7,501 bases of DNA from Rhodospirillales bacterium. Its GTDB lineage: Bacteria > Pseudomonadota > Alphaproteobacteria > Rhodospirillales > Defluviicoccaceae. The position numbers and the translations under genes are program-made. The stretch is from NCBI GenBank assembly GCA_030622775.1, contig JAUXFS010000072.1, positions 1 to 7,501 of the forward strand, given 5' to 3'. The notes below the pieces were generated by a model. The model had not been told where the DNA came from. It did not search any database and worked only from the letters and a program-made list of their open reading frames with translations. This document shows, piece by piece, positions 1 to 6,607 of the stretch (position 1 is its first letter; the number at the start of each line of letters is the position of its first letter).

Positions 1-2
1 CC

Positions 3-1301
3 TCACCCCAGCACCGAGAAGCTGCTCTCCTGGTTGACTTCGCGGCGGCGGGAATAGAAGCCGAGGTCGATGTCGAGGCCGGTGTGTTCGAGATGGAAGC
101 GGACCGGGTCGGCGTCGTGGTCGTGGCCGGCCTCGCAGCGGGCGATCAGCTCGGCCATCAGCGCGCCGGCGACCGGCGCGTTCTTGAACTGATTGCCGCT
201 GGTGCCGATCGCCATGTAGAAGCCGGGGACCGCCGAGCGGTCGTAGATCGGGATCCAGTCGTCGGTGACGTCGTAGAGGTCGACCACGCCCTTGAGGCTG
301 TTGGGGATGCCGAGGGCGGGGATCCGCTGGGCCAAGCGCATCACCTGGGTCTCGGCCTGCTTGGAGAAGCTCTGGTTGTAGTCGTCGGGATCGACCCATT
401 CGCGTTCGTCGCATTCGGGGTCCTCGCTGCCGGCGAGGATGTGATCGCCGATCTCGGGACGGGCGTAGACGCCGATGTCGCTGTCCGAGGCGACGAACGG
501 AAAGGCGCCGCCCGGTGGCGCCGGAACGTGGACAACCTCCTGGCGCAGCGCCCGGGTGGTAATCGTCATGTCGGTGTCGGCCCCGGCCATGGCGTTGACG
601 ATCGCCGAGTGCGGCCCGGCGACGTTGACGACCACCGGCGCGTCGATCTCGTCGCCGTCCGCCAGCGTCACCCCGGCGACGCGGCCGCCGTCCTTGCGGA
701 TCGCGGCGACGGTTGCGTTGAAGCGGAATGCCGCGCCAGCGGCCTCGGCGGCGCGCTGCAGGTTGTGGGTGGCCAGTTGCGGATCCGAGATGTAGCCGGC
801 GGTGGGAAAAAACACGCCGCCGGTGAGCTCGGAGCCGTCGCTCTCGCCGAAGCCGGGATCGTCGGGCAGCCGCACCGGGCCATATTGGTGGGTGTCGTAG
901 AAGGGATAGGCCTGCTTGATCCGCGCCGGGTCCCACTCCTCGTAGGGGATGCGCAGCGCGTCCATGTTGGCGAGCATCCCGCGGAGATTGCCGTTCTTCT
1001 CGGTCTTCATGATCAGGCAGCCGCAGTCCTGAAACAGGGCGAAACCGCGCTCGTCCTCGACGCCGAGGTAACCGGCCCAGTCCTTCCAGTAGAAATAGCC
1101 CTCGTAGGCGAGCGCGGCGCCGTCGAACGTCGAGTAGTGGGTGCGGATGATCGCGCACGAGTTGCTGGTCGAGCCGTAGCCGGCCGCCGGAAGCTTGTCG
1201 ACGTTCAACGTCTTCCAGCCCTTTCGTGACAGTTCCAGAGCCAGCGCCGCCCCGATGATCCCGGCGCCGATGATGACCGCGTCGTACCTGTTGTCGCCCA
1301 T
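3..1301 (-). CDS. DAO-family FAD-dependent amine oxidoreductase (sarcosine oxidase-like)
   Basis: The product is a complete 432-residue, probably cytoplasmic flavoenzyme, close in length to monomeric sarcosine oxidase and SoxB. The N-terminus has a Rossmann dinucleotide site, GAGIIG at residues 12-17, with an acidic residue (D35) placed to bind the FAD ribose. A GSTSNSCAIIR stretch (43-53) occupies the position of the GSHHGDTRIIR-type segment of sarcosine oxidases. Near the C-terminus, GTSGNQFKNAPVAG (366-379) matches the second FAD-contact motif of the DAO fold. The cysteine that covalently holds FAD in monomeric sarcosine oxidase has no obvious counterpart: the equivalent stretch reads YDVTDDW (343-349). 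FAD is therefore probably bound non-covalently. The gene lies 108 bp downstream of the TMADH/DgcA-like gene on the same strand, and GGACGGA just before the ATG is a weak ribosome-binding site. Oxidation of a secondary or tertiary N-methyl amine or amino acid is inferred; the substrate is unknown. Confidence 0.85.
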   Translation of the reverse strand: MGDNRYDAVIIGAGIIGAALALELSRKGWKTLNVDKLPAAGYGSTSNSCAIIRTHYSTFDGAALAYEGYFYWKDWAGYLGVEDERGFALFQDCGCLIMKTEKNGNLRGMLANMDALRIPYEEWDPARIKQAYPFYDTHQYGPVRLPDDPGFGESDGSELTGGVFFPTAGYISDPQLATHNLQRAAEAAGAAFRFNATVAAIRKDGGRVAGVTLADGDEIDAPVVVNVAGPHSAIVNAMAGADTDMTITTRALRQEVVHVPAPPGGAFPFVASDSDIGVYARPEIGDHILAGSEDPECDEREWVDPDDYNQSFSKQAETQVMRLAQRIPALGIPNSLKGVVDLYDVTDDWIPIYDRSAVPGFYMAIGTSGNQFKNAPVAGALMAELIARCEAGHDHDADPVRFHLEHTGLDIDLGFYSRRREVNQESSFSVLG

Positions 1302-1409
1302 GATGATTCCGTCCGATGTCCGTTCCGCCCCATCGAAAGCGCTGGGCGCCGGGAAATCAACAAGTTTGACGCCCGCCCGGCATTGTCAAGCCGCCGCGGA
1401 TTCGATCCC

Positions 1410-3452
1410 TCACAGATCCTTGCACAGCCGCAGGGCGTCGTAGAGGGCGGCGTGGATGTTGCGGCCGGCAACGGCGTCGCCGATGCGGAACAGGCGATAG
1501 CGTCCCGCCGGATTGGTGGCGAGGGTCTGCGGCCGGCCGGCGAGCAGCGCCGGGATGTCGACCTCGCCGCGATTGACCGAGCCGTCCTTGAGCGCGAAGT
1601 AGAGATCGTCGAGGGCGAGGGTACCGTGCTCCACCACCACCTGATCGACGACGCGCTCCTCGGTGGTGCGCGCATACTCGTTATAGAGGACCGCGACCCG
1701 TTTGTTGCCTTGTCTGCGAACCGCGGTCAGCCGCGCGTTCAGGGTCACGTCGACGCCGTGCTCGGCGAACGCCTTGAAGTAGACCGGATAGTTGGTGCCG
1801 CCGATCTCCGGCGCGACGACCCGCTCCGGGGTGACGAACCGCAGCCGCGCGCCGGCGGTGGCGATCGCTTCCGCCGCCATCATCCCCGGATGGGCGCCGT
1901 TGTCGTCGAACAGCAGAACCTCGCCGCCCGGCTTGACGTCGCCGGAGAGAATGTCCCAGCCGGTGACGACGAGATCCTCTCCTTCCTCCAGGAACGAGGT
2001 GTCGGGCAGGCCGCCGGTGGCGACGATCACCACGTCGGGATTCTCCGCCAGGACCTCGTCGGCCTCGGCGTAGGTGTTGAACCGCGGGACGACACCCAAA
2101 GCGGCGCATTGCTCGACGCGCCAGTCGACGATGCCGAGGATCTCGCGCCGGCGCCGCATCCGCGCGGCGAGCCGCACCTGCCCACCGGCCTCGGCGGCGG
2201 CCTCGAACAGCACCACCCGGTGGCCGCGAGCCGCCGACACCCGCGCCGCTTCCAGCCCGGCCGGGCCGGCGCCGACGACGACCACCGTTTTCGCCGGCCC
2301 GTCGGCGGGCGGGATCGCATGGGGCATCGTCGCCTCGCGGCCGGTCGCCGGATTATGGATGCACAACGCCTCGCCGCCCTCGTAGATGCGGTCGATGCAG
2401 TAGCCGGCGCCGACGCAGGGCCGGATCTCGTCCTCGCGGCCCTCGGCGATCTTGCGGGCGATATGGGGATCGGCGAAATGGGCGCGGGTCATTCCGACCA
2501 TGTCGACCAGGCCCGACGCCACCGCATGGCGCGCCGTCGCCACGTCGTTGATGCGGGCGGCATGGAACACCGGTGCCGCCAGCGCCGCCCGGACCTCGCC
2601 GGCGAAGTCGAGGTGGGGCGCCGACGGCGTTCCCATGTTGGGGATCACGTGGCTGAGCGCCTCGTCGGTGTCGATGTGGCCGCGGATGACGTTGAAGAAG
2701 TCGAGCTTGCCGGTCGCCGCCAGCCGCCGGGCGATCGCCAGCCCCTCCTGCCGGCTCAGACCCTTGTCCCAGGCCTCGTCCGCCACCATGCGGATGCCGA
2801 CGATGTAGTCGGGGCCGACCGCGGCGCGGATGGCGTCGATCACCTCGAGGGTCGCCCGCATCCGATTGTCCAGCGAGCCGCCGTAGGCGTCGGTCCGCCG
2901 GTTGGTCGCCGGCGACCAGAAGCCATCGAGGAAGTGGCCGTAGGCCTCGATCTCGACCCCGTCGAGGCCGGCCTCCTTGCAGCGGGCGGCGGCGGCGGCG
3001 TAGGCGCGGACGATCCGGGCGATGTCCCAGTCCTCGGCCTCCTTGGGAAACGACCGGTGGGCCGGCTCGCGGATCGGCGACGCGGCGACCAACGGCAGCC
3101 AGTCGGCCTTGTTCCAGTATGTTCGGCGGCCGAGATGGGTGATCTGGCACATCACCGCCGCGCCATGGCCGTGGCAGGCGTCGGCCAACTCCCGCAGCCA
3201 CGGAACGATCTCGTCCTTGTAGATATGGAGGTTGCCGAACGCCGGCGGCGAATCCTCGGAGACGATCGCCGAGCCGCTGGCCACCGTCAGCGCGATCCCG
3301 CCCTTCGCCTTCTCCTCGTGATAGAGCCGGTAGCGTTGCTTCGGCAGACCATCCTCGGAGTACGCCGGCTCGTGGGCGGTCGACATGATCCTGTTGCGAA
3401 GGGTCAGGTGACGGAGCCGGAACGGCTGCAACAGGGGATCGTTGGAACCCAT
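1410..3452 (-). CDS. TMADH/DgcA-like NADH:flavin oxidoreductase, probable N-methyl amine demethylase
   Basis: The 680-residue product has the two-module layout of trimethylamine dehydrogenase and 2,4-dienoyl-CoA reductase. Residues 1 to about 340 form an old-yellow-enzyme TIM barrel, with the THLGRR segment (105-110), YGH (171-173) and SPATNRRTDAYGG (180-192). Residues 346-364 are a cysteine cluster. An FAD/NAD(P)-binding half follows, with GAGPAGLEAA (394-403), ATGG (478-481) and a terminal RIGDAVAGRNIHAALYDA (656-673). The closest type I can recall is dimethylglycine/N-methylproline demethylase, which oxidatively removes an N-methyl group as formaldehyde. The cluster reads C346-x2-A-x2-C352-x11-C364, so the second cysteine of the usual four is alanine. 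The frame stays open upstream to 3617, but I chose the ATG at 3452 because AGAGGGGG lies 8 nt before it, homology begins there, and 680 residues fits the family. Substrate assignment rests on family and neighbours. Confidence 0.87.
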   Translation of the reverse strand: MGSNDPLLQPFRLRHLTLRNRIMSTAHEPAYSEDGLPKQRYRLYHEEKAKGGIALTVASGSAIVSEDSPPAFGNLHIYKDEIVPWLRELADACHGHGAAVMCQITHLGRRTYWNKADWLPLVAASPIREPAHRSFPKEAEDWDIARIVRAYAAAAARCKEAGLDGVEIEAYGHFLDGFWSPATNRRTDAYGGSLDNRMRATLEVIDAIRAAVGPDYIVGIRMVADEAWDKGLSRQEGLAIARRLAATGKLDFFNVIRGHIDTDEALSHVIPNMGTPSAPHLDFAGEVRAALAAPVFHAARINDVATARHAVASGLVDMVGMTRAHFADPHIARKIAEGREDEIRPCVGAGYCIDRIYEGGEALCIHNPATGREATMPHAIPPADGPAKTVVVVGAGPAGLEAARVSAARGHRVVLFEAAAEAGGQVRLAARMRRRREILGIVDWRVEQCAALGVVPRFNTYAEADEVLAENPDVVIVATGGLPDTSFLEEGEDLVVTGWDILSGDVKPGGEVLLFDDNGAHPGMMAAEAIATAGARLRFVTPERVVAPEIGGTNYPVYFKAFAEHGVDVTLNARLTAVRRQGNKRVAVLYNEYARTTEERVVDQVVVEHGTLALDDLYFALKDGSVNRGEVDIPALLAGRPQTLATNPAGRYRLFRIGDAVAGRNIHAALYDALRLCKDL

Positions 3453-3466
3453 CGGCACGGCCCCCT

Positions 3467-3541
3467 CTAGTACCGCGCGTCGGTCAGCGCAACGACAACG
3501 GCCAGCCGCCACGACATCCGGTCGCTGGTGTTCGGCGGCAT
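3467..3541 (-). CDS. possible 24-residue leader or small protein upstream of the demethylase gene
   Basis: A short open frame starts at an ATG preceded by AAAGGGA with a 6-nt spacer. It ends in TAG 14 nt before the demethylase ATG, so the stop abuts that gene's AGAGGGGG ribosome-binding site. The peptide begins MPPNTSDRMSWRL, continues with a short hydrophobic AVVVAL run and ends TDARY. I do not recognise it. Its position would suit a translated leader or a co-translated small protein. It could equally be the end of a decayed gene: its last eight codons and stop resemble the 3' end of the mttB-like gene (20 of 24 bases). A frame this short can arise by chance in GC-rich DNA, so the call is tentative. 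Confidence 0.3.
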   Translation of the reverse strand: MPPNTSDRMSWRLAVVVALTDARY

Positions 3542-3564
3542 GGGTTGTCCCTTTACTTTCGATC

Positions 3565-3578
3565 CTCGGCAGCCCGAG
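3565..3578 (-). other. small hairpin upstream of the leader ORF
   Basis: CTCGG and CCGAG form a perfect 5-bp stem around a 4-nt loop, 24 nt upstream of the small ORF start. No U-tract follows on the minus strand, so it is not a convincing terminator. It may structure the leader of the demethylase transcript, or it may be chance. Confidence 0.2.
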
Positions 3579-3619
3579 CAATCCGTTCCCGAAGGACTTC
3601 CGAGTAGGGTCGCGCAATC

Positions 3620-3648
3620 GCTAGCTGGCCGCTTGCCCGGTAGCTAGC
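3620..3648. repeat. inverted repeat GCTAGCT / AGCTAGC with 15-nt spacer
   Basis: Perfect 7-bp arms at 3620-3626 and 3642-3648 lie 46 bp beyond the stop of the HD-domain gene, in the gap before the demethylase gene. On the plus strand the stem can extend by a G-U pair and three further pairs (CCG/CGG) with one bulge. Neither side carries a clean U-tract. It is therefore better read as a protein-binding palindrome or an RNA-stabilising structure than as a classical terminator. The composition is AT-richer than the flanking genes. Confidence 0.4.
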
Positions 3649-3666
3649 TTGAACCACTTTTCACCC

Positions 3667-3693
3667 TTCCCGGAAACCCTTGCGGGATCGGGA
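3667..3693 (-). terminator. weak hairpin just after the HD-domain gene
   Basis: Immediately downstream of the TAG stop the minus strand reads TCCCG ... CGGGA (outer 5-bp stem), enclosing CCC-GCAA-GGG. It could act as a terminator or 3'-end stabiliser for the HD-domain transcript. There is an asymmetric internal loop and no good run of U after it, so confidence is low. Confidence 0.25.
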
Positions 3694-3694
3694 G

Positions 3695-4747
3695 CTAATT
3701 CACCTCATATGCCGAGGAATCGGTCACAACCGAGAGAATTTTCCCTTTGACGGCATCAACGGAGAAGCCGGCATCCTGATATTCCTTGTAGAGCTTGAAA
3801 TCCGAAATCCGCGTCAAGACGAACCACGCCAGCTTCGCGGCTTCGGGTGATTCAGGATCGATGCCCAAGTCCTTTGCCACCATCCGGATCCAATTGTGGG
3901 CGGATTTCCCGGCCACGTAATGTGAGAAAGACCAGCTGCCATCCGAATAGTTGGACAAGAACCATTCAACCTGGCGCTGATCCAGATTTAACTGCGGCGC
4001 ATCGGTTTCGGCATATTTCGCCGCTTCCACCATGGCCGGGTTGAAGCCTTGTCCCTTACCGTCCTTGTCGATGATTTCTACATCCCATTGCGGATCGAAA
4101 TGGGCCGATGCAGCGCCAAACAGCAATTTCTCGGGCGCGTTGCGCTTCAGCATCTCGGAATAAACAACGGCGCCGTGTTCGCCCATCCAGCCCCATTTGG
4201 CAATTCTGTCTTTTCCGCCCCATGATTTCGGGAACCAGTCGGGCTTCTTAACCTTTCCAGTGCTCTCGTCCCAATTGTACCAGACCTTGCTCCAGTCATG
4301 CAGAGCCAACTCCGCGATGATCAGGTCGCGATCTGTCGTGCGGATGCCGTGCACGTTCTGGAACGTGTCCATCCACCCCAATGCTATTTCGATATTCTCC
4401 AGCAAATGCACGGCAAGACCGCCCGGATAGTGATGATGGCCCGGACCGCCGGTCGCAGGCGTCGTACGAAGGGCGTCAGGCGCTGCCTCGCCGTTGAAAA
4501 CGGTTGATTTCGGATTGGTGTACATGTCGAGGACAAAGGTGCGCAATTCCTCGTCCTCAATGGAGTTCATATAGCCCATGAGGCGGTCGTAGGCAGCGGA
4601 CGTCCATGCTCCGCTTTTCGCCATTTCCGTTGGGCTCATGGCCAGTATCTGGTCAATACGGGATTGAGGAACTTCCGCAGCCATGACGGCTGGCGCGTAG
4701 CTGCCAAAGAAAAACAAGGCTATCGGTAGAAGCGCTTTGCGTACCAT
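3695..4747 (-). CDS. exported HD-domain protein (putative metal-dependent phosphohydrolase)
   Basis: The 350-residue product begins with a clear Sec signal peptide: MVRK, a hydrophobic stretch from residue 5 to about 19, then VMA|AE with cleavage near residue 23 or 24. The mature protein should therefore be periplasmic or secreted. An HD-type metal site is suggested by GHHHYPGGLAVH (103-114), LHDWSK (149-154), H191 in a GEHGAVV context, and H216 with D218. This is the spaced H...HD...H...H/D pattern of HD phosphohydrolases. The C-terminal third (about 235-350) has no motif I recognise, and the natural substrate is unknown. GGGAGGA lies 4 nt before the ATG and fixes the start. G+C is about 52-62% in sampled stretches, against about 70% or more in neighbouring genes, which suggests separate ancestry. 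It may share a strand by accident rather than belong to the amine pathway. The HD assignment is by motif only. Confidence 0.72.
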   Translation of the reverse strand: MVRKALLPIALFFFGSYAPAVMAAEVPQSRIDQILAMSPTEMAKSGAWTSAAYDRLMGYMNSIEDEELRTFVLDMYTNPKSTVFNGEAAPDALRTTPATGGPGHHHYPGGLAVHLLENIEIALGWMDTFQNVHGIRTTDRDLIIAELALHDWSKVWYNWDESTGKVKKPDWFPKSWGGKDRIAKWGWMGEHGAVVYSEMLKRNAPEKLLFGAASAHFDPQWDVEIIDKDGKGQGFNPAMVEAAKYAETDAPQLNLDQRQVEWFLSNYSDGSWSFSHYVAGKSAHNWIRMVAKDLGIDPESPEAAKLAWFVLTRISDFKLYKEYQDAGFSVDAVKGKILSVVTDSSAYEVN

Positions 4748-4796
4748 CTCTTCCTCCCAGAATTATTGTTTCCAATGCGTCCACGTTGGTCGTTTT

Positions 4797-4854
4797 GCCG
4801 CTCGGATTTGAAGAAGTCCGCACCTTCCTTGAACGGAAGCCTCCCGGATGCGGC
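4797..4854 (-). promoter_or_regulatory. possible three-stem folded leader of the HD-domain gene
   Basis: In the minus-strand leader an outer stem pairs GCCGC with GCGGC (4850-4854 with 4797-4801). It encloses CTTCC/GGAAG (4835-4839 with 4824-4828) and CGGA/TCCG (4817-4820 with 4803-4806). The result would be a three-way junction ending 49 nt before the start codon. The stems are only 4-5 bp and I recognise no known riboswitch consensus, so this may be coincidence. Confidence 0.2.
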
Positions 4855-4866
4855 TCTCAAGTGACT

Positions 4867-4894
4867 ACTTTATGGCTCCTGGGGACGTTTTCAA
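4867..4894 (-). promoter_or_regulatory. candidate sigma-70-type promoter for the HD-domain gene
   Basis: The minus strand shows TTGAAA (4889-4894, -35-like, 5/6) and TAAAGT (4867-4872, -10-like, 4/6) with a 16-nt spacer. It lies downstream of the candidate mttB terminator and about 120 nt before the HD-domain ATG. Its position supports separate transcription of that gene, but the -10 match is weak. Confidence 0.35.
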
Positions 4895-4917
4895 CACCCT
4901 TGCCATCATTTGCCGAT

Positions 4918-4937
4918 AACAAACCGAGTGACCTCGG
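4918..4937 (-). terminator. candidate rho-independent terminator after the mttB-like gene
   Basis: Forty nucleotides after the TAG stop the minus strand reads CCGAG-GTCA-CTCGG followed directly by TTTGTT. A GC-rich 5-bp stem, tetraloop and U-rich tail form a short but correctly built intrinsic terminator. It would separate mttB-like transcription from the HD-domain gene. Confidence 0.45.
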
Positions 4938-4976
4938 AAGGCCTTCGTATGGGTGCCCTATGTCAGAGCCAGACCG

Positions 4977-6521
4977 CTAGTACCACGAGTCGGGCATCGC
5001 CGACTTCTTCCTGGCGATGAACTCCCTGAGCGCCTCATCGATTCCTTCGTCGAGGGGCGGCGACTCGACCGCCGCCAGCACCTGCTTCCAGCGTTGGTGG
5101 GCGCGGGCCTCGGCATCGTGTCCGCCGGCGTCGCGCCATTGCTCGAAGCTGTCGTTGTCGGCGAGCTCGGGGGTATGGAACGCCGTCTCGTAGTTGGCCA
5201 TGGTGTGGGCGCAGCCGAAGAAATGCTGGCCGGGGCCGACCTCGCGGAAGCCGTCGAGGGCGAAGCCGTTGTCGTCCAGGTTCACCCCGCCCATGAACAC
5301 GTGCATCATCCCCAGGTGGTCGGCGTCGAGCATGAACTTCTCGTAGCCCATGACCAGGCCGCCCTCCAGCCATCCTGCCGCATGCAGGATGAAGTTGGCG
5401 CCGGCGAGCAGCGCCGGCATCAGCGCGTCGGCGCTCTCCTGCGCCGCCTGGGCGTCGGCGACCTTGGACGCGGTCAGCGACCCACCGCAGCGCATCGGTA
5501 CGCCGAGCCGGCGCGCCAGCTGGCCGACGACCAGCGACGCCAGCGCCGGCTCGGGCATGCCGAAGGTGGGCGCGCCGGAACGCAACGACATCGACGACAG
5601 AAAGCTGCCGTAGATCGCCGGCGCGCCCGGCCGCACCAGTTGGGTCAGCGCCACCCCGACCATCGCCTCGGCGTGGGACTGGGCGATGGCGCCGGCGGTG
5701 GTCACCGGTCCCATGGCGCCGCCGAGGATGAACGGCACCACCACCGTGCACTGGTTGGCGCCGGCGTAGGCCCTGAGCGCGCCGGACATCGCCGCGTCGA
5801 ACACCAGCGGCGAGTTGGTGTTGATGTTGCCGAGGATCACGCAGTTCTCGTCGACGAAGCGCTCGCCGAACACGATGCGGCACATGGCGATCGAATCCTC
5901 GGCGCGCTCGGGCGCGGTGACCGAGCCGATGAACGGCTTGTCCGAGCACCGGATGTGGGCGTAGACCATGTCCAGGTGGCGCTTGTTGACCGGAAGATCG
6001 ACCGGCTCGCAGATGGTGCCGCCGGAATGGTGCAGCCACGGCGACGCGTAGGCCAACCTGACGAAGTTGCGGAAATCCTCGATCGAGGCGTAGCGCCGGC
6101 CGCCTTCGCGGTCGCGGACGAACGGCGAGCCGTAGGCCGGCGCGAACACGGTGTGCGGCCCGCCGATCTCGACCGAGCGGGCGGGGTTGCGGGCGTGCTG
6201 GGTGAACCGGGCGGGCGTCGTCGCGATCAGTGATCGCACCAGCCCGCGTTCGAAGCGGACGCGCGGCCCCTCGACATCGGCCCCCGCCGCCTCGAACAGC
6301 CTCAGCGCCTCGTCGTCGCCGCGGAACTCGACGCCGATCTCCTGGAGGATCGTCTCGGCGTGGGTCTCGATCCGGTCCAGCCCCTCCTCGCCGAGGATCT
6401 CGTAGAACGGGATCGCCCGGGTGATGAACGCCGGCGCCTGTCCCTTGACCTCGCTCCGCCGCGACCGGCGCCCCTCCCGTCCGGCCCGCCCGCCGCGCTT
6501 CCTGCCCGTCCCCTCGTCCAT
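4977..6521 (-). CDS. trimethylamine methyltransferase (MttB) superfamily protein, non-pyrrolysine
   Basis: This is a 514-residue cytoplasmic protein of the MttB superfamily. Known members move a methyl group from a quaternary or tertiary amine (glycine betaine for MtgB, trimethylamine for MttB) to a small corrinoid protein. The basic N-terminus RKRGGRAGREGRR (7-19) is typical of bacterial members. Family-like stretches include HHSGGTICEPVDLP (164-177), GAMGPVTTAGAIAQSHAE (268-285) and GGSLTASKVADAQAAQE (346-362), then a glycine-rich C-terminal part with FREVGPGQHFFGCAHT (425-440). The only in-frame TAG is the terminal stop, so this is a non-Pyl homologue whose substrate is more likely a betaine than trimethylamine. 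GGGAGG sits 6 nt upstream of the ATG and confirms the start. No corrinoid-protein or activase gene is visible nearby. The downstream flavoenzymes suggest sequential demethylation. Family membership is secure; the substrate is not. Confidence 0.9.
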   Translation of the reverse strand: MDEGTGRKRGGRAGREGRRSRRSEVKGQAPAFITRAIPFYEILGEEGLDRIETHAETILQEIGVEFRGDDEALRLFEAAGADVEGPRVRFERGLVRSLIATTPARFTQHARNPARSVEIGGPHTVFAPAYGSPFVRDREGGRRYASIEDFRNFVRLAYASPWLHHSGGTICEPVDLPVNKRHLDMVYAHIRCSDKPFIGSVTAPERAEDSIAMCRIVFGERFVDENCVILGNINTNSPLVFDAAMSGALRAYAGANQCTVVVPFILGGAMGPVTTAGAIAQSHAEAMVGVALTQLVRPGAPAIYGSFLSSMSLRSGAPTFGMPEPALASLVVGQLARRLGVPMRCGGSLTASKVADAQAAQESADALMPALLAGANFILHAAGWLEGGLVMGYEKFMLDADHLGMMHVFMGGVNLDDNGFALDGFREVGPGQHFFGCAHTMANYETAFHTPELADNDSFEQWRDAGGHDAEARAHQRWKQVLAAVESPPLDEGIDEALREFIARKKSAMPDSWY

Positions 6522-6607
6522 CGCGCGCCTCCCGTGGGGACCTTCAGCCGCCCCGTATCGGATGGATCAGCGGCGCAGTGTACGCCGACGCGCCCGATTT
6601 CGAGGTA

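Larger units (their letters stand above)
3467..5000. repeat. imperfect 24-bp direct repeat pair bounding the HD-domain segment
   Basis: The copies are 3467-3490 and 4977-5000, 20 of 24 bases identical. Both begin CTAGTACC and share GTCGG, CA and CGC at matching positions. The right copy is the last seven codons and stop of the mttB-like gene; the left copy is the end of the small 24-codon ORF in the same frame. The interval holds the low-GC exported HD-domain gene. It could mark a duplication-mediated insertion or rearrangement, but a coincidental match is possible. Confidence 0.4.

Noticed and set aside
84..1229. Long plus-strand open frame opposite the DAO-family gene
   Set aside because: Antisense shadow of a high-GC gene: repetitive Val/Gly/Ala/Asp/Arg composition and no domain motif, while the minus strand encodes a clear FAD enzyme.
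1344..1381. GCCGGG ... CCCGGC inverted repeat in the gap between the demethylase and DAO genes
   Set aside because: Six-bp arms with a 22-nt loop and no U-tract in GC-rich DNA are expected by chance; not called a terminator.
1383..3470. 695-residue plus-strand open frame opposite the demethylase gene
   Set aside because: Composition artefact rich in Arg, Asp, Val and Gly with no recognisable fold; the complementary strand has complete FMN and FAD/NAD motifs.
3453..3617. N-terminal extension of the demethylase by 55 residues
   Set aside because: The extension has no family similarity and overlaps another possible small ORF. The ATG at 3452 has a better ribosome-binding site and gives the family length.
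4977..4979. Amber codon at the end of the mttB-like gene as a possible pyrrolysine codon
   Set aside because: It falls at the normal C-terminal end of the family. Readthrough would run into a non-homologous AT-richer gap, and the Pyl position in MttB is internal.
4953..6233. 426-residue plus-strand open frame opposite the mttB-like gene
   Set aside because: Shadow of strong third-position GC bias; it is His/Arg/Val-rich and has no family features.
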